The notes below the pieces were generated by a model, which was given only the letters and a program-made list of their open reading frames with translations, was not told where the DNA came from and made no database searches. The translations under genes were made by a program, and so were the position numbers. DNA of 64,000 nt from Mesorhizobium sp. M1B.F.Ca.ET.045.04.1.1 (GTDB taxonomy: Bacteria; Pseudomonadota; Alphaproteobacteria; Rhizobiales; Rhizobiaceae), in NCBI RefSeq assembly GCF_003952465.1, contig NZ_CP034448.1:7231001-7295000 (forward strand), given 5' to 3'. Below are positions 24,912 through 33,393 of this stretch, piece after piece. Positions within the stretch are counted from its first letter, which is position 1; each line of letters opens with the position of its first letter.

Positions 24912-27626
24912 CTACGACACCAGTTCCTTAAAGATACCGCTCCCTGCCAAAAGTGTCTCGTGTGTTCCGTCTTCCACCAATTGACCTGAATCGAAGACGA
25001 CAACGCGATCGAACATCAGCCCCATTGCCGGATTCGTCACGACCCACACAATTGCCGGCGAATGGCCGTCGCGTCTGGCTTCCTCGAGTACGTTTCGAAG
25101 CACCTTATCCTGCATGCGCTGGTCGAGCGCCGACAGCGGGCGGTTGAGAATGAGAAAATCGGGACGCTTGAGCAGGGCCCTGGCAACATCAAGCTTCTGT
25201 CGCTGTCCGCCCGTCAGCCGTCTGCCGCCGGCGCCGACGTTGAAGTCCAGGCCGACATCCAGAAGTTCGGCATAAAGCCCCAATTCGTCAACAATGTCAT
25301 AGACGATGGACCGAATGCGATCCGGCGCGTCGGGATGGTTGTTGCCCACACGCCCGAACAGGACATTGTCCATCACGGTGGCTGCGGCAATGTATTTGGC
25401 AGGATCATACCGTTCGATCGCATTTTGCAGCTCGGGCGGCAGATTTTCATAGAACCGGTTGCGTGCAGCGACGATCTTGCTCATCAGCTCGTCGCTGAGC
25501 AGGCCAAAGCGGTGCCGGGGCTCAATATAGGCAAAGCTCAGGGTGACGATCATGGCCCGGTCGTTCTCCGAAACCGCCTCGTACGGACGGTTCTTGAGTC
25601 GTTGCAGCAAGGTTTCGTAGGCGGGTATCTCCTCGGCGCTCATGAAGGTGAGCTGCTGGAAGAACTGGTGATCGGGCGGCAGGTCGGCAAACAGCTCGAT
25701 CGCCTGTTGGGCGATCTCCATGCCCATTTCGTAGAGCGTGCGGTCGAGGCCGGCCTGCCTCAGCACGGAAGCAAAATACGGATTGGCCGCGAGAGCCCTG
25801 TCGGCCAGCTCGGGGCCGGCGGCGGCGCCGAAGAGCAGGTTTTGGCCGATCGTTGCTTCCTTGTTGTAGGCGCCAGGTTCGAAAGGAACCACCAGTTCGC
25901 TCAGCCCTTCGCGTTCCAGCCGGGTTCGCAGCGCAGCACGCAGTTCGACGATCCGTCTGGCAAGCTCCGTGTGACGCGTGAGGTCGGCCGAAGAGCGCAA
26001 GCCAAGATCCAGAATGTCGCGTGACAGAACAACCGCGTCGAGCACCCGACGTACGGCTTCAAAGAGGTCGTGCGGGCCGGTAGCGCCGGCGGAAGCATAG
26101 TTGATCCAGTCGCTGTGGATATCAAGCTCGGGATTGCCCGAGCGGCGCGCCTCGTCGATGTTCCAGCGCTGCTGCTCTGCCGCGGCACCGTCATAAGGCA
26201 CCGATGTCAAGGGCGCGTGCTTCAATCCGTAGAGCAGGTTGTCGCGCAGGCTTGCCTGGAACAGGAAAACATCCGACGAGGCATAGGACATGCGCCGGCC
26301 GGTCACGGCTTCCGGGAGTTCAAGCAGGTCGTCGGCGCCGGAAGCGACCCTTCCGCTGGCCGGCCAGTTCAGCCGCGCGAAGGCTTCCGCAAGCGCCTCC
26401 GCTCCGCCTGTTGCGGTACTGACCAGCGCAACCGTCTCACCGGGCTTGACCTGGAGGGAGATCCGGTCGAGGAGCATTGCACCGCCATCGTCTGCCATGG
26501 ATAGACTGATCGCCGACAGCGGGTGGGTCATCGGATCGGGATCGTCGATCGTCAATGCCCCGATTCTCGGCGCGATGAGACCCTCGACGGTGAACTGCTC
26601 AACGACCTGCTGATACTTGACCTGGACATCCTGCCGATCCTGATCCCAGTCGATCAGTTCCTTCATCGGTCCGGGCAGGTCCTTGTAGGCGCCGATCACG
26701 GCCACGAGCTGGCCGACGTCCAGCCGCCCCTGGATGACCAGGTATCCGCCGATCATGTAGAATAGAAAGGGCGTGAGCTGCGCGAGAAAATTGTTGAGGA
26801 ACTTCACCATGAATTTCCATTGGTAAAGATCGAAGCGGATCTTGAAGATGAGCCCGAGCCGTGCAGCAATGTCGGCGCGCTCGTAGTTTGACGTATCGTG
26901 GACGTGAACCGCGCCGATGCCGTCGACGATTTCGCCAACCCGGCCCGAAAGCGCGCGCGCCGTCAACTGCCGTTTGCGCCCGAGCACGATGAGCCGCCGC
27001 CGCATTCGCGGGATGAGCACGATCTGGATCGCCACGATCACAACCGCTATCATTCCGAGCCAGAAGTTCTGGACCATGATGAACAGCATGGCCGTCAGCG
27101 CCTGGCCGCCGAGCAGCACCGGCTGCAGGAAGGCGTCGCCGATGAAGCCGCCAAGCGGCTCCACCTCGTCCTTCACCATGGTCGCCACTTCGGCGGATTT
27201 CACCCGCTTGAAATAAATCGGCGGAAACCGCAGCACACGATCGACCAGGTCGAAGCGGATACGCCGCAGCATGCGTTCGCCGAGACGGCCCTTGTAGGTG
27301 TTGATGTATAATTTGAACAACCCGTTTATGATGACGAGTAAGAGGAACACAACGCTGAGGGCAAACAGCGTCGCCGTGCGGTCGAGCTGAAAACCGGAGA
27401 AGAACTGCACCTCTCCAATGAACGGCAGGTTATAGTGTAGCCTCATGAATGACTGGGTCGCGCCCGGCTGCTCGAAGCCCTTACCTTGGATCGGGCCGTT
27501 GACGATCAGCTTCGGCAGGTCGAAGGACATGAAATACGGGATCATCGAAAGCAGGACGATCGTCAATATCCAGAGCTGCTGCTTCCTGGTGTGCGTCCAG
27601 ATATAGCGGGCTAGGCTGGGTTCCAT
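24912..27626 (-). CDS. ABC exporter-like protein with degenerate, expanded nucleotide-binding domain
   Basis: A 904-residue protein. Residues 1-330 form an exporter-type membrane domain with about six helices. The ATPase domain is unusual. At the Walker A site (about 400) it reads ALVSTATGGAEALAEAF with no GKS/T. The signature LTGGQRQKLDVARALL (about 804) is good. Walker B reads FLILNRPLSALD, lacking the catalytic Glu, and the switch His is Asn (VVTNPAM). Walker A and signature are about 400 residues apart instead of about 110. Three segments in between end in the same Q-loop-like pattern: RDNLLYG (462), GQNLLFG (596) and MDNVLFG (753). The cNMP-binding gene follows at 37 bases. Substrate unknown; ATP hydrolysis by this chain alone seems unlikely. 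Confidence 0.85.
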   Translation of the reverse strand: MEPSLARYIWTHTRKQQLWILTIVLLSMIPYFMSFDLPKLIVNGPIQGKGFEQPGATQSFMRLHYNLPFIGEVQFFSGFQLDRTATLFALSVVFLLLVIINGLFKLYINTYKGRLGERMLRRIRFDLVDRVLRFPPIYFKRVKSAEVATMVKDEVEPLGGFIGDAFLQPVLLGGQALTAMLFIMVQNFWLGMIAVVIVAIQIVLIPRMRRRLIVLGRKRQLTARALSGRVGEIVDGIGAVHVHDTSNYERADIAARLGLIFKIRFDLYQWKFMVKFLNNFLAQLTPFLFYMIGGYLVIQGRLDVGQLVAVIGAYKDLPGPMKELIDWDQDRQDVQVKYQQVVEQFTVEGLIAPRIGALTIDDPDPMTHPLSAISLSMADDGGAMLLDRISLQVKPGETVALVSTATGGAEALAEAFARLNWPASGRVASGADDLLELPEAVTGRRMSYASSDVFLFQASLRDNLLYGLKHAPLTSVPYDGAAAEQQRWNIDEARRSGNPELDIHSDWINYASAGATGPHDLFEAVRRVLDAVVLSRDILDLGLRSSADLTRHTELARRIVELRAALRTRLEREGLSELVVPFEPGAYNKEATIGQNLLFGAAAGPELADRALAANPYFASVLRQAGLDRTLYEMGMEIAQQAIELFADLPPDHQFFQQLTFMSAEEIPAYETLLQRLKNRPYEAVSENDRAMIVTLSFAYIEPRHRFGLLSDELMSKIVAARNRFYENLPPELQNAIERYDPAKYIAAATVMDNVLFGRVGNNHPDAPDRIRSIVYDIVDELGLYAELLDVGLDFNVGAGGRRLTGGQRQKLDVARALLKRPDFLILNRPLSALDQRMQDKVLRNVLEEARRDGHSPAIVWVVTNPAMGLMFDRVVVFDSGQLVEDGTHETLLAGSGIFKELVS

Positions 27627-27995
27627 GCGACTATTTCAGTTGGAAGGAAGCAAAGAGATCGCCCTGCGTTCGACGGTGGAAGGAAGCTGCGGGGCGGGGC
27701 GATCCAGTTCCGGCGGATGGTCGAGGATGGGCATTGTCGGCCAGCGAAAGAAGTAGCTCGCCAAACGGTTCGCGGCTTCCGTATGGTTTTGGCGAATAGC
27801 CGAGCAGCACGAGGCCGCGGCTGGGTGGCTGGTGCTGGTCGATCGACGCCGATGATCCGGACAGATGCAAGCGGCTCTCACCGGCACCGGGCAATGGCGA
27901 AGCGGCTTGCAGCATAATTATGTCCGCGAATCAAACAGCCTTGCGGGAGGCAAGATTGCGTTGTGTCGCCCAAAATCCCAACATACAAGACGAAT
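27627..27995. other. Divergent intergenic region with no secure gene
   Basis: About 370 bases between the ABC exporter gene (minus) and the methyltransferase-like gene (plus). A minus-strand frame of 94 codons begins at 27915 and ends just before the exporter start. Its first half and a second overlapping frame's latter half each show high third-position GC, which would fit a frameshifted remnant. I recognise no family, so no gene is called. Confidence 0.35.
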
Positions 27996-28670
27996 ATGAT
28001 GGATGTCACGCAACCACGCAATGCCGGGATGGACTGGCACGAGCAAGCCTTGGACCTCACGCGGGGAATTGCCGCCTATGTCGACTGCCCTCTCGTGGCG
28101 GGGCTGGCGCGCGTCATCGCCAAGCATCCGCAGGCCGATATCGCCAACGCCTTCAACCACAAGCAGGTCGCCTGCAAGATGTGGGCGCTCGACAGGCTGT
28201 TCGAAAGCTGCGGCGGCCGGTTCGGGCGCATATGGGTTTTGGGTGGGTGGTACGGCGTATTGCCGGCAATGCTTTTCAACGACGCCCGCTTCGACATCGC
28301 GGCGGTCGATAGTATCGACATCGATCCCGAAGTCGCGCCGGTCGCCAGGACCCTCAACCGGCAAGCCGGTGACCGGTTCCGGGCGCTGACGGCAGATATG
28401 TACGCACTCGACTATGCGGCCGGACGGCCCGACCTGACGGTCAATACGAGCTGCGAACACATAGCCGATCTGCGCGCCTGGCTTGCTCTGCTTCCGCGGG
28501 GCGCGAATGTACTGCTGCAATCGAACGATTATTTCAGCGAGCCAACGCACATCAATTGCGTGGCTTCACTTGCAGCCTTCGAAGCAATGGCGGCGCTGCG
28601 GGAGGTGCGGTTCTCCGGCGAACTGCCGACAAAAAATTATACGCGCTTCATGCTGATTGGAACTGTTTGA
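27996..28670 (+). CDS. SAM-dependent methyltransferase-like protein
   Basis: About 224 residues with a Rossmann-like core. RIWVLGGWYGVLPAMLF near residue 80 resembles motif I with a Trp-containing loop; AAVDSIDIDPEVAPVA gives the acidic end of strand 2; and PDLTVNTSCEHIADLRAWLALLPRGANVLLQSND carries the motif IV-like segment. The N-terminal helices (DVTQPRNAGMDWHEQALDL) resemble methyltransferase-like proteins of phage and bacteria. The start is uncertain: ATG at 27996 was chosen, but GTG at 27963 and ATG at 28029 are open. It diverges from the exporter gene and converges on the glycosyltransferase operon across the repeats. Confidence 0.65.
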   Translation: MMDVTQPRNAGMDWHEQALDLTRGIAAYVDCPLVAGLARVIAKHPQADIANAFNHKQVACKMWALDRLFESCGGRFGRIWVLGGWYGVLPAMLFNDARFDIAAVDSIDIDPEVAPVARTLNRQAGDRFRALTADMYALDYAAGRPDLTVNTSCEHIADLRAWLALLPRGANVLLQSNDYFSEPTHINCVASLAAFEAMAALREVRFSGELPTKNYTRFMLIGTV

Positions 28671-28673
28671 TGC

Positions 28674-28871
28674 ATTTTGCCCAAGAGTCCGTAGCGTTCA
28701 CGGGACAACGACATACATAAAAACAATGACTTGAAGCGCTTCGCACAAATCTCATCGGACGCGACGTCCGTTAGAGCATGATCCCGAAAAGTGGGAACCG
28801 GTTTTCGGAGAAAGATCATGCTCCAACAAAGAGTTAGATCGTGATGGCGATTCAACGAAACGCCATCACGG
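28674..28871. repeat. Cluster of rhizobial palindromic repeats, copies 2 and 3
   Basis: Three units lie in tandem. A degenerate unit runs 28674-28772 and resembles the whole first copy at 906-1010. A near-palindrome at 28774-28823 has arms GAGCATGATC and GATCATGCTC around the core cccgaaaagtgggaaccgg, shared with copy 1. A perfect 10-bp inverted repeat follows, CGTGATGGCG (28840-28849) and CGCCATCACG (28861-28870). They fill the space between two convergent genes. The last hairpin could act as a transcription end point but has no T-run. Confidence 0.72.
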
Positions 28872-28872
28872 T

Positions 28873-30069
28873 CTAGCGTCCAGCGGCTGTTTGATCGTGA
28901 ACTTTTCCGGAATCGGGCCCCCCTTTTAGGGACCATGTTCGATATCGCTCGCGCAGGATTTGCGCCGAGCGACGCGCGCCTTCCAGATCGAGACGATGCG
29001 CGGATGGCGTCGGTCCCACAAGCGCCTGTTCGATCGCTTGCGCCAAACCTCCAGGCGTCAGGTCCTTTTCCATCAGCACCGTTGCAAGACCGAGTTCCTC
29101 GAGCATCAGGGCGCGTACCGTCTGTTCGGTTTCCCCGCCGGCTGCAAACGGAACGAGCAGGGAGCGACAACCCGCGCGCAGGACATCGCAGACCGTGTTG
29201 TAACCCGCCTGCGAGACCGACAGGCGGGCGCCGGTCAGCAGGCTGGCGAAATCCTCGCGGAACCGGAAGATGGACAGGCCCGGCGTCGCATCGCGTGCGA
29301 TCGGGTCAAACTCGTCTTTCGGCAGGTTTGGGCCGGTGATCAAACACCATTTCCAAGCGTTGCTGGCCTTCCGCGCCGCTGCGATGGTGGAGCTGACAAG
29401 GCTCTTTCCGGCAGCCCCGCCGCCAACCGACACCAGAACGTCGAAGCGCTCGGCGGCCGCGGGCGGTGGCGGCGCGGCAACGAGCCCTGTGTAGGTGACC
29501 TCGGTCCTGATCGCCCCGGCCAGCGGAAATGTCTTGTCGATGGTTGCGAAAGCCGGATCACCGTGGACCATGACAAGGTCGAAATGCCTGTTGACGAGAT
29601 CGACCGTTTCCTCGTCTCGGCCCGGCTTGACGCGCTCCTGAAGGATATCCCGGACGGACGTCGCCAGCAGCGGTCTGGGCGACGTCGCCTCGATGGCCTC
29701 GATCAGCGGCAAGAGTTCGAAACGCATCTGCCGGCGTCCAAATGGAAACGCCTCGACAATGACGATATCGGGCCTGCAATCCCGGAATGCCTGCAGCAGC
29801 ATCTCTGAACGGCATTTCTTGAAATCATCGTCGATGGGTTTGCCCTGCAGGTCGACAAGCGCGGAAAATCCCTCATCACCGGAAGTGACGGGTGGCAAGG
29901 TTACAGATTTTACACCCGGTCCCGGAAACCCCGCGATCGGCGCTCCACCGGTCACGACGGTTACGTCAAACCCGTCATCGACCAGAGCCGCCGCAATGCG
30001 GCTGGCGCGCGCGAGATGGCCGATACCGAGCAGGTGCTGGACATAGAAGAAAGCGCGCAGCCGCTTCAT
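28873..30069 (-). CDS. MurG-like (GT28-type) glycosyltransferase
   Basis: A 398-residue GT-B glycosyltransferase. It opens MKRLRAFFYVQHLLGIGHLARASRIA, where the glycine-histidine loop is the acceptor-binding loop of MurG-like enzymes. The C-terminal domain has VSVGGGAAGKSLVSS (about 215) and SVSQAGYNTVCDVLRAG (about 305-320), the nucleotide-sugar-binding half. I recall this as the COG4671-type predicted glycosyltransferase. Its ATG at 30069 overlaps the stop of the upstream GT4 gene by four bases (ATGA). Third and last gene of a three-glycosyltransferase operon; it is related to the first gene of the operon in layout. Confidence 0.82.
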   Translation of the reverse strand: MKRLRAFFYVQHLLGIGHLARASRIAAALVDDGFDVTVVTGGAPIAGFPGPGVKSVTLPPVTSGDEGFSALVDLQGKPIDDDFKKCRSEMLLQAFRDCRPDIVIVEAFPFGRRQMRFELLPLIEAIEATSPRPLLATSVRDILQERVKPGRDEETVDLVNRHFDLVMVHGDPAFATIDKTFPLAGAIRTEVTYTGLVAAPPPPAAAERFDVLVSVGGGAAGKSLVSSTIAAARKASNAWKWCLITGPNLPKDEFDPIARDATPGLSIFRFREDFASLLTGARLSVSQAGYNTVCDVLRAGCRSLLVPFAAGGETEQTVRALMLEELGLATVLMEKDLTPGGLAQAIEQALVGPTPSAHRLDLEGARRSAQILRERYRTWSLKGGPDSGKVHDQTAAGR

Positions 30070-31310
30070 TCGGCAGCCTGCCACTCCTGCTGGAACAGTT
30101 GCTTGAGCTGTCCAATGCTTGCCATATGATCGAAATTGCTTCGCACGCGCCGCTCCGCGGCCTCGCCGAGGCGGGCGCGCAGCGCGGGATCACGGATCAG
30201 GCGCTCCAGCGCCTGCGCCAGGGCAATTGGGTCTTCCGTCGGAACCAGCAGCCCGGTTTCATCCGGCGACAAAAGCTCCGGCACGCCGGAAATATCGGTC
30301 GACACGCAGGCAAGCCGCTGGCTGGCCGCCTCCACCAGAACATTCGGCAGACCGTCCCGGTCGCCATTTGCGGTGATCCTGCAGGCCAGGGCGAAAATGT
30401 CGGCGCCTCGGTAGTGCTCAAGCACCTCCTCCTGCGCAAGTGCGCCTTTCCAGGAGACGCGACCATCCAGTCCGAGCTTTTGCGCCAGCGCCTTGAGCCG
30501 TTCAAGTTGCTCGCCGCCGCCGACATGCTCGAAACGCCACGCCAATTCGCCAGGCAAGAGGGCAAGCGCCTCCAGCAAGGTATCGTAACCTTTCTTTTCA
30601 ACGGCGCGCCCGACGCTCAGAACGACAACCGGTTCGCCCGGCGCCGAGCCATCATGCTGTTTTCGCTCCGCGCCGAAACTGCCGAAGCGATCAAGGTCGA
30701 GCCCATGATAGCTCAGATGCACAGTCGAGCTGCCGTTAGCGAGTTTTTTCAGGCGGTCGAAGCCGGCTTTCGTGCAAGTGACCGTCCAGCGCGCCGAGGA
30801 AAGCTTGCCAGCCAGATCCCAGTCCGCCGAAGTCCAGATGTCCTTGGCATGGGCCGAGCAACTCCAAGGCAGTCCACGAAGCTGGCTGGCGTAGCGCGTC
30901 ACCGATGCCGGTGTGTGCGCGAAATGTGCATGCAGCCAGCCCGCGTCTTGCGGCCATTCGGCTGCCAGCACGAGCGCTTGCCCAAAGCGGCGCGCGCGAT
31001 TGCGCGTAAAGTCGCGGCGGATATCGGTAGCCAGCGATCCGAGCGCGCGCCAGAAGCCCGGCCGCGGCAGATAAGCAAACAGCGAGCGGGCTACGCGCAG
31101 CGGCTCTTCATGCAGATATTCCGGCAGATAATGGACGGGCGCTTTGATCTCGTCATGGACGGGGTGGCGTTTTGCGTCGGTCGGCCGCCTGAGCGCGACG
31201 AGTATAAGGTCGAACCCCGCACGCTCCAGACCGAGCAGCTCCTGCGCGATGAAGGTTTCCGACAGCCGCGGATAGCCCTTCAGAACCACGACGATTTTGC
31301 GATGTTGCAA
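30066..31310 (-). CDS. GT4-family glycosyltransferase (TTG start)
   Basis: A 414-residue enzyme. It starts MQHRKIVVVLKGYPRLSETFIAQELLGLERAG, typical of exopolysaccharide and colanic-acid transferases. The C-terminal domain has VVLSVGRAVEKKGYDTLLEAL (about 235), then GLPNVLVEAASQRLACVSTDISGVPELL (about 335), which holds the E-x7-E donor motif. The start codon is TTG at 31310, one base after the TGA of the upstream gene; GAAGG within that gene's end may serve as its ribosome-binding site. It overlaps the next gene by ATGA. Middle gene of the operon. Probable role: sugar transfer in an extracellular or capsular glycan pathway. Confidence 0.84.
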   Translation of the reverse strand: MQHRKIVVVLKGYPRLSETFIAQELLGLERAGFDLILVALRRPTDAKRHPVHDEIKAPVHYLPEYLHEEPLRVARSLFAYLPRPGFWRALGSLATDIRRDFTRNRARRFGQALVLAAEWPQDAGWLHAHFAHTPASVTRYASQLRGLPWSCSAHAKDIWTSADWDLAGKLSSARWTVTCTKAGFDRLKKLANGSSTVHLSYHGLDLDRFGSFGAERKQHDGSAPGEPVVVLSVGRAVEKKGYDTLLEALALLPGELAWRFEHVGGGEQLERLKALAQKLGLDGRVSWKGALAQEEVLEHYRGADIFALACRITANGDRDGLPNVLVEAASQRLACVSTDISGVPELLSPDETGLLVPTEDPIALAQALERLIRDPALRARLGEAAERRVRSNFDHMASIGQLKQLFQQEWQAAE

Positions 31311-31311
31311 C

Positions 31312-32526
31312 TCAGCTCATGCCTTCGATGACCGAAAGGTGAAGGCCGGCCCGCCGGTCGAGCAGTTCGGCGACGATTTCGGAAATATGAGGCAGCCCTT
31401 CCAGCGTCAGATGCGGATTGCTCTGCGATGGGCGGGGCCGGTCCGGCAACACCTCCAGTGCATCGGCAAACCGCTGGGAGTCCTCGGCTTTTTCCGGCAA
31501 AAGCATTTCGATGAGGCCGAGTTCGGCTGCGCGCCGTGCTCGGATCAGTTGTTCCTCGCGGGGCTCGACGCGCGGCACGATCAGCGCGGGCTTGTCGAAA
31601 GACAGGATCTCGCAATAGGTGTTGTAACCGCCCATCGCGACAACCGCCTTGGCGCCGGCAATCAGCTCCTCCATGCGGTTGTCGAAGTCGATGATCTTGA
31701 TATAGGGGATCTTGGCCCCCTTCTTGCGCAGCTTGTTGCGCTTGCGTGCCGGCATGTAGGGCCCAAGCACGATCAGCGCCCTATGCTGCAATTGCGGATC
31801 CTGCTGATAGGCATCGATGACGTCGTGGATCAGTTCGGCGCCGTCACCGCCGCCGCCGGTGGTAACGAGGATATAGTCGCCCTCGGGCCGGTGGCCAGGC
31901 AACTCGTTCTGCGGCAGGCTCCGTTGCAGGAAACCGACGAACTTCATCTTTGCCCTGACCGCAGGCGGCACATCCAGGCCGGTCAACGGATCGTAGAAAT
32001 CCGGCGGACCATAAACCCAGACCTTGTCGTAGAACAGGCCTATCTTGCGCATCACATCCCTGCGTGCCCACTCTGCTTCGAGCAGATGCGGCGCGTCCAT
32101 CACCTCGCGCAGGCCAAGCACGAGCGTGGTGCCCCGCGTCTTGAGGTAGGACAGCGTATCCTCGATCTCACCGCGCAGGCCGAGCGGTTCCTTGTCGACG
32201 ATGAAGATATCCGGCCGGAAGGTCTCGGCCGTGTGGCGGATGATCGACTGGCGCATCCTCAGCGTCTCATGCAGATCGATATCCTTCTCCAGCGAGGTGT
32301 ATTCGCCGTTGCGCAACTTGATGACGCTGGGGATCTTCACGAAGTCGACACGGGCGCGGTAGTCGAAGGCGCCAGCGATGGTCGCACCCGAAATGATAAG
32401 CACCTGAAGTCCGTGGAAATCCTCGACCAGGGAATGCGCGATCGTCCGGCAGCGCTGCAAGTGGCCGAGCCCGAACGTATCGTGGCTGTACATGAGAATT
32501 CGAGCGTCTTGTGCGTGCTGGGTCAT
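31312..32526 (-). CDS. MurG-like (GT28-type) glycosyltransferase
   Basis: A 404-residue GT-B enzyme. RILMYSHDTFGLGHLQRCRTIAHSLVEDF opens it, with the GLGHL loop as in the third gene of this operon. The C-terminal half has YILVTTGGGGDGAELIH (about 195) and AVVAMGGYNTYCEILSFDKPALIVPRVEPREEQ (about 285), the UDP-sugar-binding half. ATG at 32526 was chosen over an open frame up to 32595; AGAG lies about 10 bases upstream. First gene of the three-gene operon with two further glycosyltransferases. The two GT28-like members in one operon suggest sequential additions to the same lipid or protein acceptor (inference). Confidence 0.82.
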   Translation of the reverse strand: MTQHAQDARILMYSHDTFGLGHLQRCRTIAHSLVEDFHGLQVLIISGATIAGAFDYRARVDFVKIPSVIKLRNGEYTSLEKDIDLHETLRMRQSIIRHTAETFRPDIFIVDKEPLGLRGEIEDTLSYLKTRGTTLVLGLREVMDAPHLLEAEWARRDVMRKIGLFYDKVWVYGPPDFYDPLTGLDVPPAVRAKMKFVGFLQRSLPQNELPGHRPEGDYILVTTGGGGDGAELIHDVIDAYQQDPQLQHRALIVLGPYMPARKRNKLRKKGAKIPYIKIIDFDNRMEELIAGAKAVVAMGGYNTYCEILSFDKPALIVPRVEPREEQLIRARRAAELGLIEMLLPEKAEDSQRFADALEVLPDRPRPSQSNPHLTLEGLPHISEIVAELLDRRAGLHLSVIEGMS

Positions 32527-32957
32527 TGTTGAACGTCTCTTAGAATTCTCGCCTTGAGAACCGTGGGCGGCTCCGCAGTATCCGAAACCGCCCACGCGGG
32601 TCTACCTGTTGTGGAACATGAGGGCGCAATTTTCAATTTGTATTACCCAACAGCGTCCAAGGATGGCGCACGCTCTCCTTGATAGTGCCTTCAAGCGGAT
32701 CGTCGTCCGCTATACAGCCTTCGACAATGTTGTCCAATTCGAGCCGCCGCGTGACAGCGCCTCGTGGCTGAAAGTGGCCGGCTATCACCAATTCGAACGT
32801 ATTCTGTGGAATGCCTGTCAGATAGGCTTTGTGATCGCCTGAGCCGGAAAGGGGAAAGCGGTATCCAAAAGATGAAGGCGAATCCCGCTGTCTCGCCAAT
32901 ATACCTGATGCCTGATCGGCATGCGAAAGGACAAGGTCGCCGGGCGTCGCACGGCGC

Positions 32958-33216
32958 CTATTGTTGTGGAACCATCTCGCGCGCCATCAGGTGCACGACG
33001 CAGGCCTGCACGACCGTCTGCGGGAAAACGGCGTTGATCGCCTCTGGAAAACCCTTCAAGCCGTCGACGACGGCAATGAAGATGTCGGCGACACCACGGT
33101 CCTTCAGTTCATTCATGACGCGCAGCCAGAACCTGGCGCCTTATCCAGATGCCCAGTATCTCCTCGCTGCCGTCGGGCAGGATGCCGAGCGCGATGTAAA
33201 TCGCCTTGTTGCGGAC
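32958..33216 (-). pseudogene. IS256-family transposase remnant, frameshifted
   Basis: On the minus strand the sequence reads VRNKAIYIALGILPDGSEEI then LGIWI, and in another frame GARFWLRVMNELKDRG, VADIFIAVVDGLKGFPEAIN and AVFPQTVVQACVVHL, stopping at TAG at 32958. This follows the central part of IS256-type transposases closely. A short deletion (about 11 bases) after GIWI has changed the frame, and both ends of the transposase are missing. No inverted terminal repeats were found, so it cannot move. Confidence 0.75.
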
Positions 33217-33243
33217 GTTTGAGCATCGACCCTCCTTTCTGTT

Positions 33244-33393
33244 TTACGATTCTGAAGCGCGCCCACGGGACCGCAGCCGGCCTGGCGAGAGGCCTTTCAA
33301 TCTGGTCACGACACGGTTCATATGCGCCTGATGTGTGAAACCCGTGCGTTGCGCGATCTCGGCCAACGGCAGATCGTCCCTGGCCTTCCGAAG
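33244..33393 (-). pseudogene. Remnant: C-terminus of an AraC-family regulator
   Basis: Fifty codons ending at TAA 33244 read LRKARDDLPLAEIAQRTGFT, HQAHMNRVVTRLKGLSPGRL, then RSRGRASES. This is the second helix-turn-helix of AraC/XylS regulators (pattern L-EIA---GF-DQSH--R-FK---G-TP--YR). No recognisable rest of the protein continues upstream in frame, so it is a 3' fragment. It abuts the IS256 remnant, suggesting that insertion and later deletion destroyed the regulator. Confidence 0.6.

Noticed and set aside
27627..27917. Possible small minus-strand gene upstream of the exporter
   Set aside because: Two overlapping frames each look coding in only one half, so at best a frameshifted relic; no family recognised.
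28840..28870. Rho-independent terminator after the glycosyltransferase operon
   Set aside because: The 10-bp stem is perfect, but there is no T-run on either strand and the same type of hairpin is part of a dispersed repeat, so it is listed as a repeat.
32633..32899. 88-codon minus-strand frame with TTG start
   Set aside because: Open and with moderate coding bias, but in a degraded region, with no ribosome-binding site or recognisable pattern.
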